A stretch of 11,328 bases of DNA from an uncultured Gemmatimonadota bacterium (GCA_946480845.1 CAMLLJ010000085.1:1-11328), one strand, 5' to 3'. Positions 1 to 7,880 are shown, counted from the first letter of the stretch. Program-made: numbers and translations. Notes: generated by a model not told the origin, from the sequence alone.

Positions 1-971
1 TGGCGGGCGCCGATGGCCTTGCGGATGCCGATCTCGCGGGTCCGCTCGAGCACCGCGGCCAGCAGGACGTTCATGATGCCGAGCCCGCCGACGATGAGCG
101 AGATGCCGGCGAAGGCGCCGAGCGCGAGCTTGAACATGCGGATGCCCTGCTGCGCCTGGTCGATGCGGCCCTGCGGGCTGGCATCCACGGTGGCGCCGCC
201 GCCGCGCCCGGCCACCCACGAGCGCATCACCGCGATCGCGCTGTCCACCTCCTCCACCCGCGTGACCCGCGCGAGCAGCCGCACCGGCCGCACCGCCGTC
301 GTGGGCGCGAGCGCCCGGTCGGCGAGCGTGAAGGGCACGGTCACCGACCACATCCGTTCCTTCCCCCGGGGCGCCAGCACGCCCACCACCCGGAACGCCG
401 TCCCCTCGAGCCGGACCTCCTGCCCGAGCAGGCCCGTGCCGTCCTCACCGCCGCCCAGCCCGCGCGCCAGGCCGTTCGACACCACGGCCACGGGCACGCT
501 GTCCCGGACTTCCTCCTCCGAGAAGAACCGCCCCGCCGCGAAGGTGGGACGCAGGCGCTCCTCGGCCGCGGCCGTGGTGGCCGTGACGGCAGCGGCGCCC
601 GCCGAATCGGCGCCCTCCCGGCTCGCGCGCGCCGCGCCGTTCACCCCGATCGACACCCGCGCGAGCCCGTCCAGCCGCGCGGCCAGGGAGTCCGCGTCGG
701 CGAGACCGAACCGGGCGAAGTCGGTGCGCGGCACCCGCACGCCGCCCACCTCGTCTTCCATGGCGGGGTTCACCATGATGGTCTGCAGGTCCGTCGTCCG
801 CTCGATCTCGCCGCGGACAAAGCGTTCCATCCCGTCCCCGATCGACAGCACCGCCACGAGCGATGCGACGCCGAGGATGACGCCGAGCGTGGAGAGAATG
901 GTGCGCAGGGGGTTGGAGCGCAGGGTCTCGACCCCGACCCGCAGCGAGGATGCAAAGATTCTGTTGGTCAC
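1..971 (-). CDS. MacB/FtsX-type ABC transporter permease, partial (3' end off window)
   Basis: This is the membrane subunit of a MacB-like ABC transporter, a family that couples cytoplasmic ATP hydrolysis to export or to moving envelope substrates. The first 323 residues are visible, starting from a GTG at 971. An N-terminal amphipathic stretch ending [16 protein letters not shown] leads into membrane helix 1 (about residues 24-45). A periplasmic core (about 50-275) follows, then helix 2 (about 281-303) and the FtsX-family signature [14 protein letters not shown] (309-322). Relatives are about 400 residues, so about 80 residues with the last two helices lie beyond the left edge. No strong ribosome binding site is visible; the start was chosen because the family N-terminus begins there and no other start codon lies between it and the upstream TATACT box. 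The partner ATPase is not in the window. The substrate is unknown. Confidence 0.9.
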   Translation of the reverse strand, partial: MTNRIFASSLRVGVETLRSNPLRTILSTLGVILGVASLVAVLSIGDGMERFVRGEIERTTDLQTIMVNPAMEDEVGGVRVPRTDFARFGLADADSLAARLDGLARVSIGVNGAARASREGADSAGAAAVTATTAAAEERLRPTFAAGRFFSEEEVRDSVPVAVVSNGLARGLGGGEDGTGLLGQEVRLEGTAFRVVGVLAPRGKERMWSVTVPFTLADRALAPTTAVRPVRLLARVTRVEEVDSAIAVMRSWVAGRGGGATVDASPQGRIDQAQQGIRMFKLALGAFAGISLIVGGLGIMNVLLAAVLERTREIGIRKAIGAR

Positions 972-1019
972 CCGCTCGCCTACGCGTTTCCGCGGTGGGA
1001 GGTTTCACTTCGTAACGCA

Positions 1020-1025
1020 AGTATA
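1020..1025 (-). promoter_or_regulatory. Candidate -10 box (TATACT) for the permease gene
   Basis: On the minus strand the bases read TATACT, five of six matches to the sigma-70 -10 consensus. They lie about 48 bases upstream of the GTG at 971, which would give a leader of about 40 bases. The box is embedded in the same 11-base AT-rich block as the plus-strand box at 1021-1028. No convincing -35 element is visible. Promoter activity is inferred. Confidence 0.45.
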
Positions 1026-1028
1026 TTG
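1021..1028 (+). promoter_or_regulatory. Candidate -10 promoter box GTATATTG for the unknown-fah operon
   Basis: The 8-mer GTATATTG lies 22 bases before the chosen ATG at 1051. The identical 8-mer recurs at 4311 and 7483, each time just upstream of a gene start. At rnpB its distance to the RNA 5' end (5 bases before helix P1) fits a -10 role, so here transcription would begin near 1033-1034 and give a leader of about 17 bases. No -35 consensus is visible. Confidence 0.6.
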
Positions 1029-1050
1029 TGCCGGGAAGGAGATGACGAGA

Positions 1051-1995
1051 ATGGCTGCAGAGCGACCGCCGGTCCGCGCCCTGCTCGAGGGCCTGATCGA
1101 CTACGCGGGCCTCTTCCCGCCGGCGAAGCTCGACATGCGCCCGGCGGTCGAGAACTACGCCGCCTACCTGGCGGGGCCGGACGCCTGGGCGATGGGCCGC
1201 TTCGTGGTGCCGCTCGCGCGGCTCGACGAGCTGGAAGGCGCGGCCTCGGCGCTGCTTCCCCGCGTCGCTGAAGCGGCGCCGTGGCGGCTCAGCGTCCTGG
1301 GCGGCGCGGACCCCGCGCACGATGCCGAGCTGATCTTCGCGTTCAACGAGCGCCATGCGCACAGCGCCGCGGGGCGCGCGGTGATCGACATGCTGGAAGC
1401 GAAGGCCACTGACATCGAGTCGCTCACCCGCGTGGCTCGCTCGGTGCCCGCGGGCGTCGAGGCGTACGTCGAGATTCCCATCGCCGAGGATCCCGCCGAC
1501 CTGCTCGCCGCGCTCGCGGCGCAGGGGGCGCGTGCCAAGGTGCGGACGGGAGGCGTCACCCCCGAGGCCTTTCCCTCGCCGCGCGAGCTCGCGCGCTTCA
1601 TCCGGCTCGCCGCCGACCAGGGGGTCCCCTTCAAGGCCACCGCGGGGCTCCACCATCCAATCCGCGCCGAGTATCCGCTCACCTACGAGCCGGGCAGCGC
1701 GCGCGGCACGATGTACGGGTACCTGAACCTCTTCCTGGCCGCGGCGTTCGCCCAGGCAGACCTGTCGATCGCGGAGATCGAGGACGTCCTCGAAGAGCGG
1801 GACCCGTCGGCTTTCGCCTTCGACGAGACTGGCGTGCGCTGGCGCGGGCGCTTCGCCGGCCGGGAATCGATCGCCGCACTCCGCACCCGCGTCGCGCTCA
1901 GCTTCGGCTCCTGCTCCTTCACCGAGCCGGTGGGCGAACTGCGCGCGCTCGGCCTCCTGCAGCCCCTCTCACCCGGCGGCCGCCATGCCTCCTGA
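1051..1995 (+). CDS. Conserved protein of unknown function, coupled to fumarylacetoacetase
   Basis: This 314-residue soluble protein has no signal peptide or membrane helix. I recognise its type as a conserved uncharacterised family but cannot assign a function. Conserved-looking blocks are IDYAGLFPP (16-24), MGRFVVP (48-54), VEAYVEIP (136-143), ARAKVRTGG (160-168), PFKATAGLHHPIR (193-205), and a C-terminal FGSCSFTEPV (285-294). Regularly spaced strand-like blocks carrying Glu141, Lys163, Lys195 and His201/202 could form a TIM-barrel-like active site, which is only inference. ATG 1051 was chosen because GGGAAGGAG (1033-1041) sits 9 bases upstream; ATG 1042 lies too close to that site. The 3' end overlaps the fumarylacetoacetase start by 11 bases, so the two genes are probably translated from one message, and a role in aromatic amino acid breakdown is plausible. 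Confidence 0.85.
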   Translation: MAAERPPVRALLEGLIDYAGLFPPAKLDMRPAVENYAAYLAGPDAWAMGRFVVPLARLDELEGAASALLPRVAEAAPWRLSVLGGADPAHDAELIFAFNERHAHSAAGRAVIDMLEAKATDIESLTRVARSVPAGVEAYVEIPIAEDPADLLAALAAQGARAKVRTGGVTPEAFPSPRELARFIRLAADQGVPFKATAGLHHPIRAEYPLTYEPGSARGTMYGYLNLFLAAAFAQADLSIAEIEDVLEERDPSAFAFDETGVRWRGRFAGRESIAALRTRVALSFGSCSFTEPVGELRALGLLQPLSPGGRHAS

Positions 1996-3307
1996 GCTGA
2001 ACGAGACCCACGACCCGGCGCTCCGCAGCTGGATCGAGTCCGCCAACGACCCCGCCACCGACTTTCCCATCCAGAACCTTCCCTTCGGCGTCTACCGCCG
2101 GCGCGGCACCCGCGAGCGTCCGCGCGTCGGTGTGGCGATCGGGGACCGGATCGTGGACGTGGTGGCCTGCCGCCGCGCCGCCTACCTCACGGCGGCCGCG
2201 GACCCGTGCGAGAGCACGACGCTCAACCGGCTCATGGCGGCGGGGCCGGCGGTATGGTCCACGCTCCGGGGCGAGCTGAGCGTCATCCTCCGCGACGGCA
2301 GCTACCGCGCCCGGGAGATGCGGGAGAGCGAGGAGACCTTCCTGCTGCCGATGGCCGATGCCGAGCTGCTGGTGCCCGCGGAGATCGGCGACTACACCGA
2401 CTTCTACGCCTCCATCCACCACGCCACCAACGTGGGCGGGATGTTCCGGCCCGACAATCCGCTGCTGCCCAACTACAAGTACGTCCCCATCGGCTACCAC
2501 GGCCGCGCCTCGTCGATCGTGCCGAGCGGCTCGGCGGTGGAGCGGCCGAAGGGGCAGACGAAGGGGCCGGAGGCGGCGGCGCCCACGTTCGGGCCTTCGC
2601 GGAGCCTCGACTACGAGCTGGAGGTCGGCTGCTACATCGGCGTAGGCAACGCCCTGGGCGAGCCGATCCCGGTCGGGCGCGCGGAGTCGCACCTCTTCGG
2701 GCTCTGCCTGGTGAACGACTGGTCGGCGCGCGACGTGCAGGCCTGGGAGTACCAGCCGCTGGGGCCGTTCCTGGCGAAGAACTTCGCGACGACGGTGTCG
2801 CCCTGGGTGGTGACGCTGGAAGCGCTCGCGCCCTTCCGGGCGCCGGCGTACCCGCGCGCCGAAGGCGATCCCGCGCCGCTCCCGTACCTGGCCGATGCGG
2901 CAAACGCCGAGGCGGGCGGCATCGCGCTGACACTCGAGGTGTGGCTGCGGAGCGCGGCCATGCGGCAGCGCGGCGCGCCGGCGGTGCGGCTCTCGCGCGG
3001 GAGCTTCACCGACATGTACTGGACCCTCGCCCAGCTCGTCGCCCATCACTCGAGCAACGGCTGCAACCTGCGCACCGGCGACCTGCTGGCGAGCGGGACG
3101 GTGAGCGGCTCGGAGCGGGGCGCGCGCGGGTGCCTGCTCGAGCTCACCTGGCGGGGCACCGAGCCGGTCGCGATCGGCGAGGGCGAGACCCGCGCCTTCC
3201 TCGAGGACGGGGACGAGGTGATCCTGCGCGGCCGGGCCGAGCGCGACGGGGCGGTGGGGATCGGCTTCGGCGCGTGCGCCGGCACGGTGGCCCCCGCCCG
3301 CACCTGA
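1985..3307 (+). CDS. fahA: Fumarylacetoacetase
   Basis: Hydrolyses 4-fumarylacetoacetate to fumarate and acetoacetate, the last step of tyrosine breakdown through homogentisate, in the cytoplasm. The 440-residue protein is close to the length of animal enzymes (about 420). The expected active-site residues are present. By alignment from memory to the mouse enzyme, metal ligands correspond to Asp139 (in DYTDFY), Glu211 and Glu213 (in LDYELEVG) and Asp245 (in NDWSARD). Catalytic or substrate-binding residues correspond to Tyr141, His146, Arg155, Tyr171, Gln252, Tyr256 and Lys265. The SNGCNLRTGDLLASGTVSG segment (357-375) is the family C-terminal signature. The ATG lies inside the 3' end of the preceding gene, implying coupled translation. 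No homogentisate dioxygenase or maleylacetoacetate isomerase gene is in the window, so the pathway must be split between loci or lie outside. The gene converges on the regulator at 3314, with a 6-base gap and no obvious terminator between them. Confidence 0.96.
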   Translation: MPPELNETHDPALRSWIESANDPATDFPIQNLPFGVYRRRGTRERPRVGVAIGDRIVDVVACRRAAYLTAAADPCESTTLNRLMAAGPAVWSTLRGELSVILRDGSYRAREMRESEETFLLPMADAELLVPAEIGDYTDFYASIHHATNVGGMFRPDNPLLPNYKYVPIGYHGRASSIVPSGSAVERPKGQTKGPEAAAPTFGPSRSLDYELEVGCYIGVGNALGEPIPVGRAESHLFGLCLVNDWSARDVQAWEYQPLGPFLAKNFATTVSPWVVTLEALAPFRAPAYPRAEGDPAPLPYLADAANAEAGGIALTLEVWLRSAAMRQRGAPAVRLSRGSFTDMYWTLAQLVAHHSSNGCNLRTGDLLASGTVSGSERGARGCLLELTWRGTEPVAIGEGETRAFLEDGDEVILRGRAERDGAVGIGFGACAGTVAPART

Positions 3308-3313
3308 GGCCGG

Positions 3314-4153
3314 TCAGCCCGCCGACGACAACGGATGGAACGTTGGCCAGATTCGGCCGTAGGGTAGGATCATGAGCTCGATGAACCGCTCCACTGCGAG
3401 CGGGAAGGGGAACCGGTTGCGGAACTCGCAGGACGTGATGCCCAGCATGGTCCGCAGGTGGCGCCCGAAGCTCTGGGGCGAGGAGTAGTCGAGCCGGTAC
3501 GCCACGTCCGCCACGCTGAGCCCGCCGCTCTCGAAGAGGTGCGCGGCATGCAGCAGCCGGACCGACGCGAGGTAGTTCTTGGGGCTGGGGAGGCCGGCCC
3601 GGGCGAAGCGGGACATCAGGGTGCTGGGCCGGACGTGCAGCGACGCCGCGAGCCGGCGGACGGTCGGGGTCTCGGGGGCGAGGCGCACCAGGCCCTCGAT
3701 GAAGAGCCGGGCGTCGGGAGTGGCCTCGCCGAGGGCGGCGAGCACCGGCCCCTGGATGCGCGCGGCAGAGCGGGTGGCCGGCAGCGCCACCGCCTCCCGG
3801 AGCCGGGACCAGCCGGCGGGCAGCGAGACGTCCACCACCTGGCGGACGCCGGACGCCCCGAAGCGCAGCAGCATCTGGCTGGCGGCGGGATCGTGCTGAG
3901 ACAGGAGGGCGACGGTGGGAATGCCCGGGAAGTCGCGCACCAGGTGGCCGACGGCGTCGATCTGCTCCGGTGCGCAGTGGTGCACGGAGACGAGCACCGC
4001 GTCCACCGCGCGCTCCCGGACCACCCGCACCGCCTCGGGCACGCTGTCGCGGTGCACCACGGCGAAGACGCCGCTGCCCGCCGCGTCCACCCGCTGCCGC
4101 TCCGAGGCGGTCAGCACGGTGGCGACGGTGAGTCCCTCCCTGGTGTATGCCAC
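3314..4153 (-). CDS. AraC-family transcriptional regulator with degenerate receiver-like N-domain
   Basis: This 279-residue protein probably binds DNA. The C-terminal part carries the two helix-turn-helix units of the AraC/XylS family: the first around 163-187 (VRRLAASLHVRPSTLMSRF) and the second around 212-246, with the typical LSVADVAYRLDYSSPQSFGRHL stretch split over 212-233. The N-terminal 120 residues have the alternating strand/helix pattern of a response-regulator receiver. The acidic pair after strand 1 is missing, however, and the position of the phospho-accepting Asp reads Ser56 (in DAVLVSV), so phosphorylation is unlikely. The GTG start at 4153 is supported by AAGGAA on the minus strand (4161-4166), 7 bases upstream. 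The target is unknown; fumarylacetoacetase (convergent) and the kinase (divergent) are the neighbours to consider. Confidence 0.88.
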   Translation of the reverse strand: MAYTREGLTVATVLTASERQRVDAAGSGVFAVVHRDSVPEAVRVVRERAVDAVLVSVHHCAPEQIDAVGHLVRDFPGIPTVALLSQHDPAASQMLLRFGASGVRQVVDVSLPAGWSRLREAVALPATRSAARIQGPVLAALGEATPDARLFIEGLVRLAPETPTVRRLAASLHVRPSTLMSRFARAGLPSPKNYLASVRLLHAAHLFESGGLSVADVAYRLDYSSPQSFGRHLRTMLGITSCEFRNRFPFPLAVERFIELMILPYGRIWPTFHPLSSAG

Positions 4154-4310
4154 GTCCCGCTTCCTTGGCTCGGGGAGGGGACACGCTAGAACCGGGGGGT
4201 CAACAGGCGCTCAATGCCCGGGCGGTTCCCCAGGGCGGCCGGCCGGCTCCCGGGGGCAACCATTCACCGCTCCCGGGCATCCAAGGAAGGGCGTGGGCCC
4301 GAGCCGGGCC

Positions 4311-4318
4311 GTATATTG
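4311..4318 (+). promoter_or_regulatory. Candidate -10 promoter box GTATATTG for the kinase gene
   Basis: This is the second exact copy of the 8-mer, 27 bases before the kinase GTG start. Transcription from near 4323-4324 would leave a leader of about 22 bases containing the GGAG ribosome binding site. Its presence argues against any kinase start upstream of it. No -35 consensus is visible. Confidence 0.6.
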
Positions 4319-4345
4319 CCTTTCCGTCCCATCCGGAGTCCTCGC

Positions 4346-7300
4346 GTGAACGACCAGCCTTCGGACCTCTCCGGCCGCCTCCAGACCGCCCTCGGGCCGC
4401 AGTACCGGCTCGAGCGGGAGCTCGGGCGGGGCGGGATGGGTGTCGTCTACCTGGCCACCGACACGGCGCTCGACCGGCCCGTCGCGGTCAAGGTGATCCA
4501 CCCCGAGCTGGCGGCCCACGAATCGCTCGCCCGGCGCTTCCTGACCGAGGCGCGCACCATCGCCCGGCTCCGCCATCCCAACATCGTATCGGTCCACGCC
4601 GCCGGCTCCGACGGCGACCTCCTCTACTACGTCATGGACCAGATCGCGGGCGAAACGCTCCGCGAGCGGCTCGCGCGCGAGCCCCGGCTGCCGGTCGCCG
4701 ACGTGGTCCGCATCGTGGCCGACCTCGCGGCGGCGCTCGACGCCGCCGGCCAGGCCGGCGTGGTGCACCGCGACGTGAAGCCGGAGAACGTCCTGCTCGA
4801 GCGGGCCACGGGCCGCGCCCTCCTCGCCGATTTCGGGATCGCGCGCGCCGTGGCCACGGAGGCCTCGGGCCCGCGCACCGCGCAGGGCGTGGCGGTGGGC
4901 ACCCCGATCTACATGAGCCCCGAGCAGGCCGCCGGAGAAGAGGTGGACGGCCGGAGCGACCTCTACTCGCTCGGCATCGTGGCGTACGAGATGCTGGCCG
5001 GGGCGCCGCCCTTCGACGGCCCCAACCGCGTCGTGGTCTCCAAGCACATCGGCGAGCGCCCGGCGCCGATCCGGCGGCACCGCCCCGAGACGCCGCCGGA
5101 GCTGGCCTCGGCCATCATGCACGCGCTGGAGAAGCCGCCGGGCTCGCGCTGGCAGACGGGCGAGGCGTTCCGCTCGGCCGTGCTGGGGGAGCGCGCGGTG
5201 CCACGACCGCGCCGGAGCCTCCGGTCCCGCGTGCTCGCCGTGGGCGGCCTTGCGGCCGCGGCGCTCGCGGTGGGCACCGCGGTCACGCTCGCGCGCGGCC
5301 CGGGCGGCCCGCCCGAGGGCGTCGATCCCCGGCGCTCGATCCTGGTGCTGCCGTTCGACAACCTGCGCGGCGACCAGTCGGTGGAGTGGCTCCGGGACGG
5401 GAGCGTGAGCATGCTCGCGCTCAACCTGTCGCAGTGGAGCGACCTGCAGGTGGTGGACAACGAGCGGATGCACGACCTGCTGCAGAAGCACGAGATCGCC
5501 GACACCGCCGAGATCGGGCTCGAGCAGGCGCGGCGCCTCGCGCGCGATGCCGGCGTCTGGACCGTCGTGCTCGGGGATTTCGAGCAGGCGGGCGACTCGC
5601 TCCACCTGGTGGCGCGGGTCTTCGACGTGGCCACCGGCAGCCGGATCGAGACGGCGCAGGTGGGCGCGGTGCCCGGCGCGGATGTGCGCTCGCTCTTCGA
5701 CGAGCTGGCGGCCCGGCTGCTGGACCTGACCGGCGCGCCCGCGGAGATCCGGGCCAACATCGCCCAGGCCACGACCTCCTCGCTCGAGGCGTTCCGGTCC
5801 TACCTGCTCGGCGTGGACGCGCTCAACCACTGGGACCTCGCCACCGCCGAGCGCTCGCTCCAGCGCGCGCTCTCGATCGACACCACCTTCGGGCTCGCCT
5901 ACTACAAGTACGCGCTCACCCGCGGCTGGCTGGTGGGCCCCAACGACTCGCTCAGCTCCCAGGCGATGGTGCGGGCCACGGCCTTCTCCGAGGGCCTGCC
6001 CCAGCACGAGCGCACCATCATCAACGCCTACCGCGCCTTCATCGAGGGCGAGTCGGACGACGCCCGCGCGCTCTACCAGCAGCTCATCGAGCACGACCCC
6101 AACGACACCGACGCCTGGTACGGGCTGGGCGAGGCCTGGTTCCACGATTTCGGCGGCACCAACCGGCCCGCCAACATGACCCAGTCGCTGCGCGCGTTCC
6201 GGCGCACCCTGGCGCTCGACCCCACCTACGCGCTCGCCTACGACCACATCGAGTCGATGCTGGCCGAGGCGTCGAAGCCGGGCGCGTCGATCGCGCTCAT
6301 GCCCAACGACTCGTTCGCCGCCACGCGGGACCGGCTGGGCAAGCTGGTGATGGACAGCAGCGCGCGGCTGCAGGCGTCCGCCCGGGCCCAGCGCGACGTG
6401 GTCACGCTGGCGCGCGACTGGGTCGGCATCCAGCCCACCTCGCCGCGCGCGCACGGCGCGCTGATCGACGCCTACATCGCGGCCGGCAACTTCGGCGCGG
6501 CCCTCGGCGAGGTGGCGCGGTTCCGGACCCTCGATCCCGGGAACCCGGAGCTGGCGTTCGTGGAGGCTCGGGTGCGCTTCGCCTCGGGCGAGGTGGACCA
6601 GGCGGCCGCCATCCTGCGCGCGGCGCTCGACTCGACGGCGCCCGAGGACTTCCGGCCGCTGGAGGGGATCCCCACGGCGTTCGGGGATCTGACCTCCGCC
6701 GCCAACGTCTTCGCCTACCAGGGCGACCTGCCCAACGCGGTGCGCGCCATCGACCTCGCCGACCGGGTGCGGCAGACGGTCTACCCGGCGCTCCCGCTGG
6801 TGGCCGGGGGCGGCGACCACTGGCACCGCACCGCGCTGAGCCAGCTCTACGCGGCGGCCGGGGCGCCGGCCGCCTCGCTCCGGCGCGTCTGGCAGAGTGC
6901 CGCCGAGGCCGCGCGCTCCGCGCCGGCGGAACGGCGGAAGCCGATCATCTCGAGCGGAGCCGCCGCGGCGGTCGGCCTCTTCACCGGCCTGGAAAGCGAT
7001 TCGACCGCGCTGCGCGAGCTGCGCGCGCTGAGCGGCGAGGGCGACCCGCCCGAGATCGCCGCCTGGCTCGCGCTGCAGAACAACGACACCACGGCCGCGC
7101 GCCGGGCGCTGGCGGCGCCCGACACCGCGGAGATGTCCCGCAAGGTCCACTACTTCGTGTACCGCCGCCCCATCGCCGCGATGGCCTACTACCAGCTCGG
7201 CGAGTACCAGACGGCGCTCGACCTGCTGGAGAGCTTCGAGCCGGACGTCTTCGCGTCGCGCGGCTTCGACCCGCGCTGGGGCATCGTGGGCCGGGTCCGC

Positions 7301-7462
7301 CTGCTCCGCGCCGACCTGCACGCCAAGCTGGGGCAGAAGGACGAAGCGCGAGCGGAGTACCGGCGGGTGATCGCGCAGTGGAAGTCGGCGGACCCGGCGC
7401 TCAGCCCCTATCTCAGGATGGCGCAGCGCGGGCTCGCGGCGCTGGGCGAGGAGGCGTCGTAG
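4346..7462 (+). CDS. Membrane Ser/Thr protein kinase (PknB type) with TolB-like and TPR C-terminal region
   Basis: This 1038-residue signalling protein has a complete Hanks-type kinase domain at residues 20-280: GRGGMGVVY ATP loop (27-35), VAVK with Lys49, helix-C Glu68, catalytic HRDVKPEN (141-148), DFG (162-164) and SPE (191-193). A basic stretch (RPRRSLRSR) precedes one membrane helix at about 296-316. The segment SILVLPFDNL onward (331-440) resembles the TolB/FlgO-like domain common after such kinases. TPR-like helical repeats follow, for example near 497-525, 572-598, 609-635, 716-743 and 954-967. Topology suggests a cytoplasmic kinase with about 720 residues outside, likely binding proteins or envelope ligands. 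GTG 4346 was chosen because GGAG (4335-4338) sits 7 bases upstream, the family N-terminus begins there, and a promoter-like box lies just before. Substrates are unknown. Confidence 0.95.
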   Translation: MNDQPSDLSGRLQTALGPQYRLERELGRGGMGVVYLATDTALDRPVAVKVIHPELAAHESLARRFLTEARTIARLRHPNIVSVHAAGSDGDLLYYVMDQIAGETLRERLAREPRLPVADVVRIVADLAAALDAAGQAGVVHRDVKPENVLLERATGRALLADFGIARAVATEASGPRTAQGVAVGTPIYMSPEQAAGEEVDGRSDLYSLGIVAYEMLAGAPPFDGPNRVVVSKHIGERPAPIRRHRPETPPELASAIMHALEKPPGSRWQTGEAFRSAVLGERAVPRPRRSLRSRVLAVGGLAAAALAVGTAVTLARGPGGPPEGVDPRRSILVLPFDNLRGDQSVEWLRDGSVSMLALNLSQWSDLQVVDNERMHDLLQKHEIADTAEIGLEQARRLARDAGVWTVVLGDFEQAGDSLHLVARVFDVATGSRIETAQVGAVPGADVRSLFDELAARLLDLTGAPAEIRANIAQATTSSLEAFRSYLLGVDALNHWDLATAERSLQRALSIDTTFGLAYYKYALTRGWLVGPNDSLSSQAMVRATAFSEGLPQHERTIINAYRAFIEGESDDARALYQQLIEHDPNDTDAWYGLGEAWFHDFGGTNRPANMTQSLRAFRRTLALDPTYALAYDHIESMLAEASKPGASIALMPNDSFAATRDRLGKLVMDSSARLQASARAQRDVVTLARDWVGIQPTSPRAHGALIDAYIAAGNFGAALGEVARFRTLDPGNPELAFVEARVRFASGEVDQAAAILRAALDSTAPEDFRPLEGIPTAFGDLTSAANVFAYQGDLPNAVRAIDLADRVRQTVYPALPLVAGGGDHWHRTALSQLYAAAGAPAASLRRVWQSAAEAARSAPAERRKPIISSGAAAAVGLFTGLESDSTALRELRALSGEGDPPEIAAWLALQNNDTTAARRALAAPDTAEMSRKVHYFVYRRPIAAMAYYQLGEYQTALDLLESFEPDVFASRGFDPRWGIVGRVRLLRADLHAKLGQKDEARAEYRRVIAQWKSADPALSPYLRMAQRGLAALGEEAS

Positions 7463-7482
7463 GCGCCGGAGCGCCCGCGGCG

Positions 7483-7490
7483 GTATATTG
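7483..7490 (+). promoter_or_regulatory. Candidate -10 promoter box GTATATTG for rnpB
   Basis: This is the third exact copy of the 8-mer, 20 bases after the kinase stop and 5 bases before helix P1 of the RNase P RNA. Because the RNA's 5' end is fixed by its structure, the spacing supports TATATT (7484-7489) as the -10 hexamer with transcription from about 7495-7496. The TTGACA-type -35 is absent. Confidence 0.7.
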
Positions 7491-7495
7491 CGGGC

Positions 7496-7880
7496 GCCGG
7501 ATGCGATGGTCGCGGGCGCCTTCGGGCGTCCGAGGAAAGTCCGAGCTCCACCGGGTAGACTGCCAGGTAACGCCTGGGCGCCGCGAGGCGACGGACAGGG
7601 CCACAGAAAACAGACCGCCGGACGGGCAACCGGCCGGTAAGGGTGAAACGGTGGGGTAAGAGCCCACCGCGGCGCTGGCAACAGCGACGGCACGGCAACC
7701 CCCAGTCGGTGCAAGGCCAAATAAGCGGCGAGGTGTGACCCACACCGCCCACCCCCGCGCAAGCGGGGTAGCCGCGGGTAGGCTGCTCGAGGCGGTTGGC
7801 GACAACCGTCCCAGACAGATGACCATCTCCCGGAGCGCCGCGAGGCGTGAGGGAAACAGAACTCGGCTTACGGTCCGGCA
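7496..7880 (+). ncRNA. rnpB: RNase P RNA, bacterial type A
   Basis: This is the catalytic RNA of ribonuclease P, which removes 5' leaders from precursor tRNAs. Conserved core segments are present in order: GAGGAAAGTCC near 7531, AGGTAACGCCTGGG near 7564, ACAGAAAACAGACCGCC near 7603, GGTAAGGGTGAAACGGTG near 7634, GCAAGGCCAAATAAG near 7711, GGGTAGGCTGCTCGA near 7777, and ACAGAACTCGGCTTAC near 7856. Ends are set by helix P1, in which 7496-7502 pairs with 7873-7879 (last pair G-U). P3 is capped by a UUCG tetraloop (near 7522), and GNRA-type loops (GCAA, GCGA) cap later helices. The length of about 385 bases is normal for type A. Protein readings across this stretch on either strand are chance open frames. 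The exact ends may differ by a few bases. Confidence 0.97.

Noticed and set aside
13..1995. Long plus-strand open frame reaching back across 13-1050
   Set aside because: Its first 346 codons are antisense to the clear MacB-type permease and lie upstream of the promoter-like box and ribosome binding site at 1021-1041. The real gene starts at 1051.
4214..4280. Inverted repeat ATGCCCGGG / CCCGGGCAT in the divergent gap, as an operator
   Set aside because: A 9-base match with a 49-base spacer is expected by chance fairly often in a 192-base gap of this GC content. No second copy supports it.
4214..4345. N-terminal extension of the kinase to ATG 4214
   Set aside because: The extension would include the GTATATTG box at 4311 and has no family similarity. 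GTG 4346 has a well-placed GGAG.
7471..7497. Eight-base inverted repeat GCGCCCGC / GCGGGCGC around the rnpB -10 box
   Set aside because: Short GC-only dyads at close spacing are common at this composition, so I cannot separate it from chance, although its position around the promoter is notable.
4147..7659. 1170-codon plus-strand frame overlapping the kinase
   Set aside because: Low-complexity Arg/Ala/Gly/Pro translation in a shifted frame that runs into rnpB; no domain matches.
4211..7762. 1183-codon minus-strand open frame opposite the kinase
   Set aside because: It is Arg/Gly/Ala-rich with no recognisable domain, and it is opposite a complete kinase and rnpB. Long antisense frames are expected at this GC content.
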